In this document: positions 48,111 through 57,488 of the stretch, piece by piece
Layout: each line of letters starts with the position of its first letter
Numbering within the stretch: the first letter of the stretch is position 1
Source of the DNA: Eutypella sp. D-1
Taxonomy: Eukaryota > Ascomycota > Sordariomycetes > Xylariales > Diatrypaceae
Length of the DNA: 64,000 bases
Assembly: GCA_023313575.1 (NCBI GenBank)
Contig: JAJTTP010000004.1
Span: 2,294,001-2,358,000, forward strand
Direction of reading: 5' to 3'
The notes under the pieces: generated by a model
The model's database searches: none
What the model was told of the DNA's origin: nothing
What the model saw: only the letters and a program-made list of their open reading frames with translations
Made by a program: the position numbers and the translations under genes

Positions 48111-48689
48111 TTACTCCGTAGTCTGCATAGCATCCCCGTCACCTTCACCATCCTGGGCCTCAAAGCCGCCGAGGACCTCAGCGACGCCGGCGACGATGTC
48201 CTCCTGCTGCTCGGGGGTGAAGCGGTCCTCCATGTCCTCGAGCACGGCATTGAGCGTGGGCACGTTGGTCGGGCGCAGGTTCAAGATCATGACCAGCTCG
48301 CCCTTGGCCAGGTGGTACGGCCGCAGCCGCCGCACCAGCCGCGGTATCGCGTCCGCCGCGTCGAACGGCGGCCGCTGTCCCGTCGCCGGGTTCGCCTGGC
48401 TCAGCGGGCTCGGGAACGCCTCGAAGTATTGCAGGAGCTGGTAGAAGTTAGCGGTGTCGCAAATGTTTAATAAATCAATCTCACGCGATTTCTGCATAAG
48501 CGATGCGATGCGCGGAGAAAAGAAAGAAATAAACAAGAAACCCCTGGTCTCACTCACCTCCCGGCGCAGCGTCTCGAGATTGCCCGGCCCCCGCCGCTTC
48601 TGCTCCTGGTATTCCTTCGCCTGGGCGGTGAGGAACTGGTAGACCTCGACGTTGGTCAGGACCGCGTTCTGGGATTCGATGATCTTCAT
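48111..48689 (-). CDS. RPC17: RNA polymerase III subunit RPC9 (RPC17/CRCP)
   Basis: Starts MKIIESQNAVLTNVEVYQFL, the typical N-terminus of Rpc9/Rpc17, then RRGPGNLETLRRE. A 66-base intron (48557-48492, GTGAGT...GCAG) is likely; it keeps the frame and has no stop, so the unspliced reading gives 192 residues and the spliced one 170. The second exon holds the Rpb4-like HRDC fold: LRPYHLAKGELVMILNLRPT, VLEDMEDRFTPEQQEDIVAG. With Rpc25 this subunit forms the stalk of RNA polymerase III, which contacts TFIIIB and single-stranded RNA. The acidic C-terminal tail is usual for fungi. Confidence 0.88.
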   Translation of the reverse strand: MKIIESQNAVLTNVEVYQFLTAQAKEYQEQKRRGPGNLETLRREVSETRGFLFISFFSPRIASLMQKSREIDLLNICDTANFYQLLQYFEAFPSPLSQANPATGQRPPFDAADAIPRLVRRLRPYHLAKGELVMILNLRPTNVPTLNAVLEDMEDRFTPEQQEDIVAGVAEVLGGFEAQDGEGDGDAMQTTE

Positions 48690-49435
48690 TCTTGAGGTAG
48701 TGTGTGCGAGGAGAACCGCGCCCCCGCTGCTCCCTCGCTCGGCGATGAAGTACTACTACTACCTGCCGGGCCTGGACCTCGCGTGGTTTTGTTTTCCACG
48801 AGTCAATAGTGAATCAACCAGCTCCTACGGTGATCAAATCGTGATGGAACTCTTGAGCACAGTGAGAATTCGGTTTTTTTGCGGTGGGGTTTGAAAGCGA
48901 TTGATATGATTCACTGGTATTTTACTAAGGGCGTTTGAAATTCTCACGTTGCAGTATCGTTGGTGAATGATTATGCCGTGATGGTTGTTGTTGGCCTGGT
49001 GGTATTTGCAGGTGACTTGCTATAAAATTTCGAGACAGTGCGGCTAGTCGATATCATTGCCAAAGTATACAGTGTGGGCCCTTTATTTAAACTGTACTAC
49101 CGGGCAGCTGACGGGTTACTTTAAGATCCGGTCGGTTTCTTGCCAACTTTTACGACAACCTTAAAGATATAGTTATAAGACATAGTTCTACCTTCTTTGA
49201 AAAGACTTTGAGAAGGAGAGGGAAAAGATTTACTTGAATAATCTAGCTATTTGAAGTGTCCACCGTATTGTCAGGGATAAAACAACGAGAACGTCCCTGC
49301 AGGTAGGTACTTAATCGACAACTGAGCATCCAATTATAATGTTGGTAGGTGCCCAAGCCGAATAATAGGAATTTGATGGGGCCCCGACTTTGTGTTTGAA
49401 GGAATAGGCTGGCTATCATTCTGGCCTATAGTCTT
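48690..49435. other. Intergenic DNA, no supported gene
   Basis: RPC9 promoter side, then AT-rich DNA. The block at 49123-49153 is the second copy of the 12423-12453 sequence. Confidence 0.4.
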
Positions 49436-50025
49436 CTAGAGATGCCTCGAGATTATGGCGATATGCACGGTTCTTCCTCCGCCATCTCCGGTGGTCTTGA
49501 TCGGTGACGCTATAATTATTCTCGGGTATCCGTAATCGACGAAGCTTTGATCCTTGTCTCCTGGTTCCAGGCTCTCTCCTGTCACCCATATGCCAGCCAA
49601 ACAGAGTACCTGGTAGCCGAAGCTATCTTCGGTCTCTCTAATCAGCATCGTAGTAAGGTCGTCCGGATCCTCGGGATGGTAATATTTGTCGATGGCGCCG
49701 TCGCTGATCCTCAAGGTCGTTCTGCTCCTTGGCCTTCCCCACAAGCATCTCCAGCCATCTAGTTATTAAAAGGAGAATTCCCCACGTGAAAAAACACGCT
49801 GCTGTGATGACTTTCATATAGAACGCCTGTTCGTACTCCCCTGATCCTAGATTCCCAGGTGGAGTATATTCTAAAAGAAGTATGAAATTCAATGTCGCCG
49901 AAACTATTGAGGCAATAACTCCAACTCTGCAGAAGAAATTGTTCATATCTCTCCTCGGGTGCCGCTATTTGAGGATAGGCATGGGCTTGCCTATATGCTG
50001 GAGGTGGCGCCGTGATGTAATTCAT
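49436..50025 (-). pseudogene. Small two-TM membrane-protein gene with two frame breaks
   Basis: Three consecutive minus-strand frames look like parts of one protein: MNYITAPPPAYRQAHAYPQI (from ATG 50025), then VGVIASIVSATLNFILLLEY and MKVITAACFFTWGILLLITR (two membrane segments), then KYYHPEDPDDLTTMLIRETE to a stop at 49436. Each switch needs a one-base shift. There is no GT between the first ATG and the first break, so splicing cannot explain that one. Either the gene is broken, the assembly has indels, or the middle frame (ATG 49946, 102 residues) is the real protein. No family recognised. Confidence 0.4.
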
Positions 50026-50658
50026 TATGTCTGTGTTGGTGGGAGGGTAAGTAGGTTTAGGAGTGTGGTGTTTTCTAAAGAAAGTTCCTGCGTATGTTGC
50101 GGATATCTCTGGTGAAATAAGGAATAATTAATTGTGATATTTATTTGATTGATTTCCAACCTTAGATTCAGCTACTATAATGGAGAAGGGGAAGGCGTTC
50201 CCTATATACCCATTCGGTCACTTGGCACAACCTCAACCTTCTAAATGGTTTCTGTGTAAACCTCAGAGGTTTGCTTTAGGTTCACAGGTGACGATGCAGC
50301 TTTGTCGTTTAACCTAACTTACATTGGTATACCCGACAGGGTGCTATGCTTCAAGCTTCGTTCATACCGCATGGCCTTACTGTGAGATGGGCTCCGATCG
50401 GCATCAATTCCCTTGAGCATAAGATATATCGTATTATCTATACGCTTAGAGCGGCGGTTTAGTCTCAGTTTGGGGGACTTGAAGAGAGGGCTTGTGATAT
50501 ACGAACCCCTTAGCTTCTCGGAAAATTAATTTATAAAGAGTTATATAATCACTTTTAATCTTTTAAATAACCATTTGCATTTCTAGATTATACGGGAAAG
50601 AATTATAATTATTACTATTCTAATAAATTAAAGCGATTGTACCTAAGTATGTATATAA
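50026..50658. other. Intergenic DNA, AT-rich
   Basis: Strongly AT-rich toward 50.65 kb. CTATATACC near 50200 read in reverse could be a TATA box for the broken membrane-protein gene. Nothing else seen. Confidence 0.4.
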
Positions 50659-51174
50659 TTACTTCGTAGTGTTTGGATCACGAATTGTGTTCAGTGCCTG
50701 ATTGCCTGGTGAACCGCGTACGCTAATGGATATGCTATCGTCCGGGATTTGAAGGCTCAATATATCATCTGGTTCGGGAGACATCGGATTTATGCTAGGA
50801 GGGCTAATATGATGTCGGCACTGCCACAACTTACCTGGGAAACCTTTCAACTTGATAAAGTACTTTGAGCCAAAGAATATGATACCAGCAGAAGAAACGG
50901 ACGGGCTCCAGTATGCTGTCACAGTTAGATAATCAAAGGCCCCAAAGGCCTTTTCGCCAGCTCTTGAAAGAGCCCAATATAAACTGGCATCCTTCGTAGG
51001 CGTGGCCCCCACAGAAATTGGGTGGTACATGTAACGACTTCTCACTTGCCCCAAAGCCAAACATCGAAGCAAAGTGCCGCACGGTAGCATCAAGGAGTCA
51101 TTCAGGGAGTCAGAAAAGGATACGGGTATCATTAAGTGTAGTATTACTATAACCCCGTCCGCAGTCTCTGCCAT
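50659..51174 (-). CDS. Orphan ORF overlapping the end of the COG7-like gene
   Basis: A 171-codon frame from ATG 51174, overlapping the last nine codons of the COG7-like gene in another frame. Composition is protein-like (for example LSRAGEKAFGAFDYLTVTAY and SSAGIIFFGSKYFIKLKG) and no low complexity is present, but there are no known motifs. A start at the inner ATG 51132 would avoid the overlap. It may be a chance frame in AT-moderate DNA; length alone is the main support. Confidence 0.25.
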   Translation of the reverse strand: MAETADGVIVILHLMIPVSFSDSLNDSLMLPCGTLLRCLALGQVRSRYMYHPISVGATPTKDASLYWALSRAGEKAFGAFDYLTVTAYWSPSVSSAGIIFFGSKYFIKLKGFPGKLWQCRHHISPPSINPMSPEPDDILSLQIPDDSISISVRGSPGNQALNTIRDPNTTK

Positions 51175-52415
51175 TGACTGATGAGGCCGTAACCAGTGGG
51201 CGCCTTGGCCTCGGTACCCCCAGTTCCAGCGGTGTCTGGACCACCGGCAGGCTTGCGAGGCCCGCTACTGCCACGGTTGCCATTATTTCCATTCCCAGCG
51301 TCTCCCCGAGCATCGCGGCGTCCGCTATGCTGCTGTTGTTGCTGCTGCTGCTGCTCGATCTCGCGCATCAGCTCCTTATGCCGGTCTTCGACGGACTTAG
51401 CGAGGCCATCGATAAACTTAGCACGACCTTTCTCCTCGGCAGTGCCCTTCCAGACCACAGCGAGCTCCCGAAGCTCCTCGATGCGGCGCGCAGCCTTCTC
51501 GATACCCTCAATGGGGTCCGCGACGGCAGCGGGCGCCCCCTTCGTGGCGCGCAGGAGATCCGCGATCTCGTCACGCAGTTTCCGCAGTACCTGCTGCCCT
51601 TTCTCCTCGGTGCTGTGGGCCCCCTCCTGCCCTGGCTCCGGCGCCGATACCGAAAGGAATGACGAGCTTACTGATAGCTCCGACGGCGGGAACACGAATT
51701 CCATCGCGTCCCCGAACGTCTTGACTACCGCGTCCAGCCGCGACCGCACTAGCGTCAGCGTCCGCAGTTGCGTGATGTACGGCGGGTCCGTGCTGTCTGC
51801 GTCTACCGGCGCGGAGTCGGGTATGACATCTGTCGTCGTGACCGGTGCCCGTAGTGCAGTCGCGGGCGGCGCCGTAAGCGTGGAAGCGCGTCTGCGCTGG
51901 GCATCCGCGATCTTGTCGCCGGGTTTCGAGACAGCGGCGCCGTCAGGGACGAAGCGCGCGACGTCGTCGTGCAGGCCCTCGGACAGGGCCTCGGAGAGAC
52001 CCAGGGTCTCGCCGCGCAGAAGCTCCACCTCGTACGCCAGACGGCTGCCGCCGCGCAGGATCTCGTCCGTCAGCTGCGTCAGCGTGTTCGCTAGCCGCGT
52101 CGTGTGCGCGTTCAGCTGCGAGATCTGCGTCTGTGCTTGCGCGGAGAGCTCGGATAGCGGGACGGCTGTTGCGGCTGCTGGGGTAGTTGAAGGGGTCGCG
52201 GGCTGGCCTTGTAGGGGTGGGAGTGTCGCGTTTAGGTACTCGGCTGCGTCGAAAGTTGGTGATAAGAAACTCTGCAGGAAGGGATCGGCTACGTGGGCGG
52301 ATTTGGGCTCTATCGGTTGTTTCGGCTGTTGCTGTTGTTGCTGCTGCTTTCCTTGGCTGGTGATAATGCTGTTCCCTCGCCTTCTCGTGGCGGATTTACT
52401 CGAGTCCCAAGACAT
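51147..52415 (-). CDS. COG7: COG7-like subunit of the conserved oligomeric Golgi complex
   Basis: A 422-residue intronless frame from ATG 52415. After a Gln-rich start comes FLSPTFDAAEYLNATLPPL, then AQTQISQLNAHTTRLANTLT and LAYEVELLRGETLGLSEALS, a long coiled-coil N-terminal region like those of COG subunits. The helical middle (IEGIEKAARRIEELRELAVV) continues as coiled coil, followed by poly-Gln, a Gly/Asn-rich stretch and GYGLISQWQRLRTGL at the end. COG tethers retrograde vesicles at the Golgi through SNAREs and Rabs. Fungal COG7 proteins are short compared with the animal protein, which fits. The choice of COG7 over another COG/Vps51-type subunit is by memory of the N-terminal pattern and is not certain. 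Confidence 0.6.
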   Translation of the reverse strand: MSWDSSKSATRRRGNSIITSQGKQQQQQQQPKQPIEPKSAHVADPFLQSFLSPTFDAAEYLNATLPPLQGQPATPSTTPAAATAVPLSELSAQAQTQISQLNAHTTRLANTLTQLTDEILRGGSRLAYEVELLRGETLGLSEALSEGLHDDVARFVPDGAAVSKPGDKIADAQRRRASTLTAPPATALRAPVTTTDVIPDSAPVDADSTDPPYITQLRTLTLVRSRLDAVVKTFGDAMEFVFPPSELSVSSSFLSVSAPEPGQEGAHSTEEKGQQVLRKLRDEIADLLRATKGAPAAVADPIEGIEKAARRIEELRELAVVWKGTAEEKGRAKFIDGLAKSVEDRHKELMREIEQQQQQQQQHSGRRDARGDAGNGNNGNRGSSGPRKPAGGPDTAGTGGTEAKAPTGYGLISQWQRLRTGL

Positions 52416-53008
52416 GGCCGGTCGTTTTTGCTTTCCTTCTAAATGTTATGTGATTGTGGCAGCTAGATACTTGGTTTGAGTTCGTGGGTTGGCTTCGTCG
52501 CCATCTAAAAACGTAATATGTGAGTTGTCAGAAGCTTGGAATGATGAATCCAGCGCAGTTGAAAGGTTAAAGGCTGTAGTGAAAGCTATAGTGGGGTCCA
52601 AGCAGGGATTGTGGCCCTGTGGTGGGTTAGACAATCCGCCCTGTAGCCGCAAGTTACAGGGCCCTGTCCAGGCCGGCAGGACGGAATTAACCCCGCCGTT
52701 GGATACCCAAATCGGGCTTAGTTAAGATCCTTAGCTGACAGCGTCGATTACACTATCCGTCCCACTGTTACCCCTATTCCCTATCCCCTTCAGCTGCCCC
52801 TTCCCGAGGTCGTCTCCCATCCGTGGAATTGACAGCTTTAGGGCCTTCCTGTCATTTAAATACCTTCATTAAAGGAAACCCATAGACTTCTTGAAGCCAT
52901 TTCTATAACACTTTATATTGGCAGGGCTACATTCATGGCTATAGGTTCTAATGTAGAACTGACTGCCAGGGCCCAGATGTACGCCCGGGCCGAGACAGCT
53001 GCAGATCT
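52416..53008. other. Intergenic DNA with a short hairpin
   Basis: CCCTGTA (52639-52645) pairs with TACAGGG (52655-52661). The region serves as promoter of the COG7-like gene and 3' flank of the HET gene. No gene seen. Confidence 0.4.
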
Positions 53009-55254
53009 TCAGATAACCTCAAAATCTTTCACAGTCTTATCCATAGCATCCCATCCGGCCTGGTACATGAGTCCAACCCCGACACGTTTGAACTTCCTCA
53101 ATGTCTCGTCAACTGGCTGAAGCAGCAACGCATGGTAATACTGGTTTGTAAATGTGATTTTCCATGTAGGGATAGAACCCTTCGAGTTCTTTTTGTTAGC
53201 CTTGTCGTGCCCATATAGAAAGATACCAAGAATGTAACTCACCTTGTCTTGAGGGTCAATGCTAGCTTCTATTCTGGAGTTTCGGACGGTTAGAGTACGC
53301 CATGGGCTTTTTGCGATGCGTCTTCTCGAGTTGTCAGCAATCTTAAATTTCACTAATAGTGTTATTACGAGGTGCACGTACTCTAGATCGTACGAGCCTC
53401 GAGTTGTCAAAGCGAGTATAGAAAACATGATGTTGGCTCGGGGCTTTTCGTGGTCGAGTATTGCAAACCCGAGAATTTGAGAAGCCTTGCCACGGGAAAT
53501 TATCATCTGTATGGGAGGTTTAAATTCTGACCAGAAGCCGAAGAATTTGGCTTCTGGCGTGTGCCCCCCGAGGCTATCCAAATGAGTCCACATCCACTCT
53601 CGGACAGTTGTAGGAGTTTCAATACAACAGTGGCCCTCTGCCCTGGGCCGATTTTCCATACTCAAACAACCACAGATGTTCAATGACTTGGGATCAGTAG
53701 TAAAAAGTGCCATGTAAGTATTTTCAACCTCAAAACGACGGTTATCCAAATACCATATCTTACTGGACTCAATGTGTGCCCAACTCCAAGAAGGTATCTT
53801 AGTAGGTATTTGGTGTATCATACTTGACGAAATGTTACTCCTCCAAAAGAGGTCAATGGGCATCGACGTAGAGTTATCCCATACCCCATATCTATATCGA
53901 CCACGTTCATTATCAAGTTTCCTTCTCTCCAGCTCAGTAGCAATTCCTAGAATGGCTGGAAGTCGGTCCGAAGGCAACGTAAGGTCCGTTTTCGTATACT
54001 GCTCCAAAAGCGGAAGCCATGAATAATTTGCGGTTCTGTCGATCATAGAATGAACTGCACAATTTCGTTCGTTTACCATGAGCTTTTTGCACGACCAAGC
54101 TATGCCACCAGGCATAAAGAAAACCTTGCGTCGAGACATGTGTCTTTCTTGAAAAGCCCAGGCTCTTTTATTCAACAGGCTCTTTTCGGGATCCTCTTCC
54201 CCAACTGGCATAGCTGAAAAGTGTAATTGGCCGACAATCTGGGTTTCTCTTCCAAATAGTGGCATGCTGACAATTTTCGGTTCCGGCCGTTGAACAATAT
54301 TACAGCAACCCTTTCTCGAATCAGGGGCATCGGAGGCGGCGATCATTAACGTGGCTTTTTCGTACAGGGAACCCATAACTGCTGACTCGCGTTCCCAGTC
54401 CTTTGGGTCATTTTGTATAATGCAAAGCGAATCTATCCAGAGATAATCGATTCCTATGCACTTGGTGATAATCAGGGCATCCTTAAATGTCTTAGGAAGC
54501 GTTTCAGGGATGATGCCTTCTGTATATTCTTTCCGGTTATAAGTGAAGGTGCGGAGAGGAGGTTTGTCCCTAGTGCCCCAGCAGTGGCTCAATGCACAGT
54601 ATTTCCCTCGCTTTCCCTTGGTTTCGAGCAACCTTATGTCTAGTTCCGGTGTGATACTCTTGATATGTAGAACTCTGGTAGGAAGATCTACGATATCATC
54701 AGGAGCCAGGCGTAATTCGGAAAGTGTCGTGAAACATTCCTCATGCTGAGATAAACATACTTGGAGCCAGTTCAAGATGAGTGGTGAACATACCGCTGGA
54801 TCATTAGTAAATATCGGACGCTGTGTTGAGAATGCTAGTACAAAGACGTTACGACGGCCAGCGAAGGTTGGGCGAATTAGATTTGCGACAGGACTCCCTG
54901 TCCAATATATCAGAAACGGAAAAATCGGTTGAGCAACGACAGTGGACCTTCTTTACCTTCATCGCACCACACGGCAAGCCGTATCGATTTTCCATTCGGA
55001 TACGAATGCGAGTAAAAATCGAAATAAGCCACTGAACCATTCGAAGTGATGTCCTCCATCGATCCTCTTGGCATCACCGTTAATTCAGCTGCCCAGTCTT
55101 CCTGCTCAAGCCCTAAGATGTCAATAAGAGGATAGATGAGATCACATAGGCGGCAGGTAGATGCGGTGGCTCTGAAGGTTCCATGTTTCATGAATTTACG
55201 GGAGTAGCTGAAAGGTGTTCTTGGTATCTTCTGGCAAAATTCGCAAAACTCCAT
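53009..55254 (-). CDS. HET-domain protein with Cys-rich N-terminus
   Basis: Two exons (55254-54957 and 54897-53009) joined by a 59-base intron (GTAAAG donor, CTCAAC branch, ACAG acceptor) give 728 residues. The N-terminus has CEFC and STCRLC pairs, as in many fungal HET proteins. HET landmarks: KYCALSHCWGTRD (about residue 197), FKDALIITKCIGIDYLWIDS (about 230-250) followed by LCIIQND, YEKATLMIAASDAPDSRKG and RAWAFQERHMSRRKVFF (about 345). The C-terminal half is long and lacks NACHT or WD40 repeats. HET proteins mediate non-self recognition and cell death after hyphal fusion; this copy may be functional since the frame is clean. The two HET proteins in this window share only the domain landmarks, so they are not a recent duplication. 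Confidence 0.87.
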
Positions 55255-57488
55255 CGCCGCTTCCGCTTAAGGCATACCATGCTTCAATATAACATGAATT
55301 GGGCTGTAGTATCACCAGGTAGGCATCCAAAATGTCATTCTCTTAGTATCATATAAAAGGGTAGGGTGGATGCTATTACGATAGCATAATGTCTCGGGAA
55401 CGCATGAGAATAAAAATCAGTACAGTATTCCAATAATCACGCAAATGAAGATTAGTCTTGCAGTGAGGCCCGGATGTAGCACGTTGAGTCTGCTTGTATG
55501 TAAAGAAGTTGCATTGGCGTTAAGAGGAAAAGGACAGTGTTGGTTAAGGCTGAGCTAGGAAATAACGGCGGTTAGAAGAGAAGTGTGGGCCATAATGAGG
55601 TGAGATGTAAGGAAACTAATGCAGGCATAGCCCCCGCTTCGGTCGAAGCTGGACTCATTTATTGGGGGGCGTCTTGTAGGTCGTATCTTCGAGGCAATAG
55701 GTATGTATCTAGGGGGCACAGCATAACTCTGATTGGTCCGAGTGAGACGAAAGAGTGGGATGGAAATCTCAAACCAGTGGAGAGAACCATTCCGAGATAC
55801 AAAGGCTTGGAGTATTAGATGTATTAGGGTAGGCCAATGGCTTCTCAAGGCGTTATTGAAGAGGAAACCCTTGGAAGAGAGAGGGCCGGCCATAGGTGCC
55901 GATAAGAATCTTGACGGACCGGACCGACTTTGAATTCACTGTCACTGATTTTACTGCCTGCCTGCTATCCTATGGCAGTACCTATTAATTTCTGAATTTG
56001 AATATCATGTAATCAAATAGAGATATACAGTAGGGTTGTAGCCATACACTTCTTACTGGTTATTATGATTTATCTCTCTTTATTTATTAATTATCAGTAT
56101 TGTTAGGCATGCATGTGCACCCCGTCCGCTTCCTTCCAGGGACCTCTAAGGCCGACAAAGTGATGTCACATCCGACCCCACATGCCCCGACTTCCCGGGC
56201 CCGGGCGGGTACTTAGGTGCTTAGGCCGTTTAGGTACCCGAATTAGAAGGTAGGCTAGGCGGCTAGCGGTTGTGGCTAGTGCTTAGAGGGGCCGAGAGGC
56301 AGGGGCATCCAAGCATTCACCTACTCAGGTACTTACATTGAATGAAGCAACACCCGACCCTAAGCAGCATCCAACCAACTAGCGTGGCTAACGTGCCTTC
56401 TATTCACCAAATTGAATGTACTCACCTTTCATTCAAGGCTGTTTAATAGCAGCCTGTAAGACCTTAGGTATATCGAGTCTGGAGATCCAGTGGACCTGAC
56501 CGCCTTAGGACTAAAAATCTGCCTAGGCGGGGGTTTCAATTAGTGAGAAAATGAGGACAATATCTTTTGTACTTGATGTCGTTTGGATTTCAATCCGGCA
56601 TGCAGGTACTTCTGGAGGTGCTTTTGGCAGGCAAAGACAGGGAGCTCTTTTACGTCTTCAATGTAACTGTGTGAGCTCGAAAATGTATATGTATATAGGT
56701 ACTTAGGTACTCCATTAAAGTGGCACCTTATCGAAGTGGTACATTGTATAACAACATGGCACCTATCAATCGGCACCTGGGCATCTTCCAGTTCAGGTAC
56801 CTAGTATCAACTTACTACCGACTACCTGTAAGTAGGTTCGTTAGAGATGCACCTGCAATATGAAACATTATTCTTGGAGGCAGGTGCACCTCCAGTTCAG
56901 AATACTCATAGTACCTGGGTATGTGGATACCTACGGTACTTATGTAGGTGCGTAATAACATTGAATGTGTGAGAAGGCTGTAGCCACCTCCCGTACCTAC
57001 CTGTGCACTTATGTAAGCTACGTTAGTAGGCAGGTATGCTTCCTATTCACCAACTCTGACTACCTACAGTCTTTCTCCCGTTTCCCACAGATTATCTGCC
57101 TACTTCAAGTATTTACATATACCGAGGCAAGTACTTAAGGAGGAAGAGCTCTGAGGTTTATACCTTCTTGAGGTTGCCTCGGGGTAATAATTTCAGCAAT
57201 TTCCTGGCTCAACTTTTCTATTAATTTCCAAAGTTGTCGAGGTCGGGTATCTTACCAACTTCACTCTTTTCAACCAGACCTCTCTCTCAGTCTCTACTAC
57301 ATGCTAGCTTTGATCAGAGAATCGGACTAGACTTCACTTCACATAGACTTCACTTCACAACTCACTCTCCCTACACCAAACAAGGCTCAAGGTTACATCA
57401 CCTGTGAGCGCTGCCCAGTCATCTTGAGTTTCACAAACATCTCTACTCTTCCTGTACTCCTTGGATAAGATCATAAATACCAACAACT
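55255..57488. other. Intergenic DNA and PARP-UBC upstream region
   Basis: From 56.2 to 57.1 kb the hexamer-like strings TAGGTA, TACCTA and AGGTACTTAGG recur many times in both orientations, giving many small palindromes. 57.2-57.48 kb is pyrimidine-rich with repeated ACTTCACTTCACA, a plausible transcription start and leader. A 112-codon minus frame at 55.6-55.9 kb has no motif. No gene supported. Confidence 0.45.

Noticed and set aside
51196..52479. 427-codon plus-strand frame opposite the COG7-like gene
   Set aside because: Antisense shadow with poly-Cys from the poly-Gln codons of the true strand.
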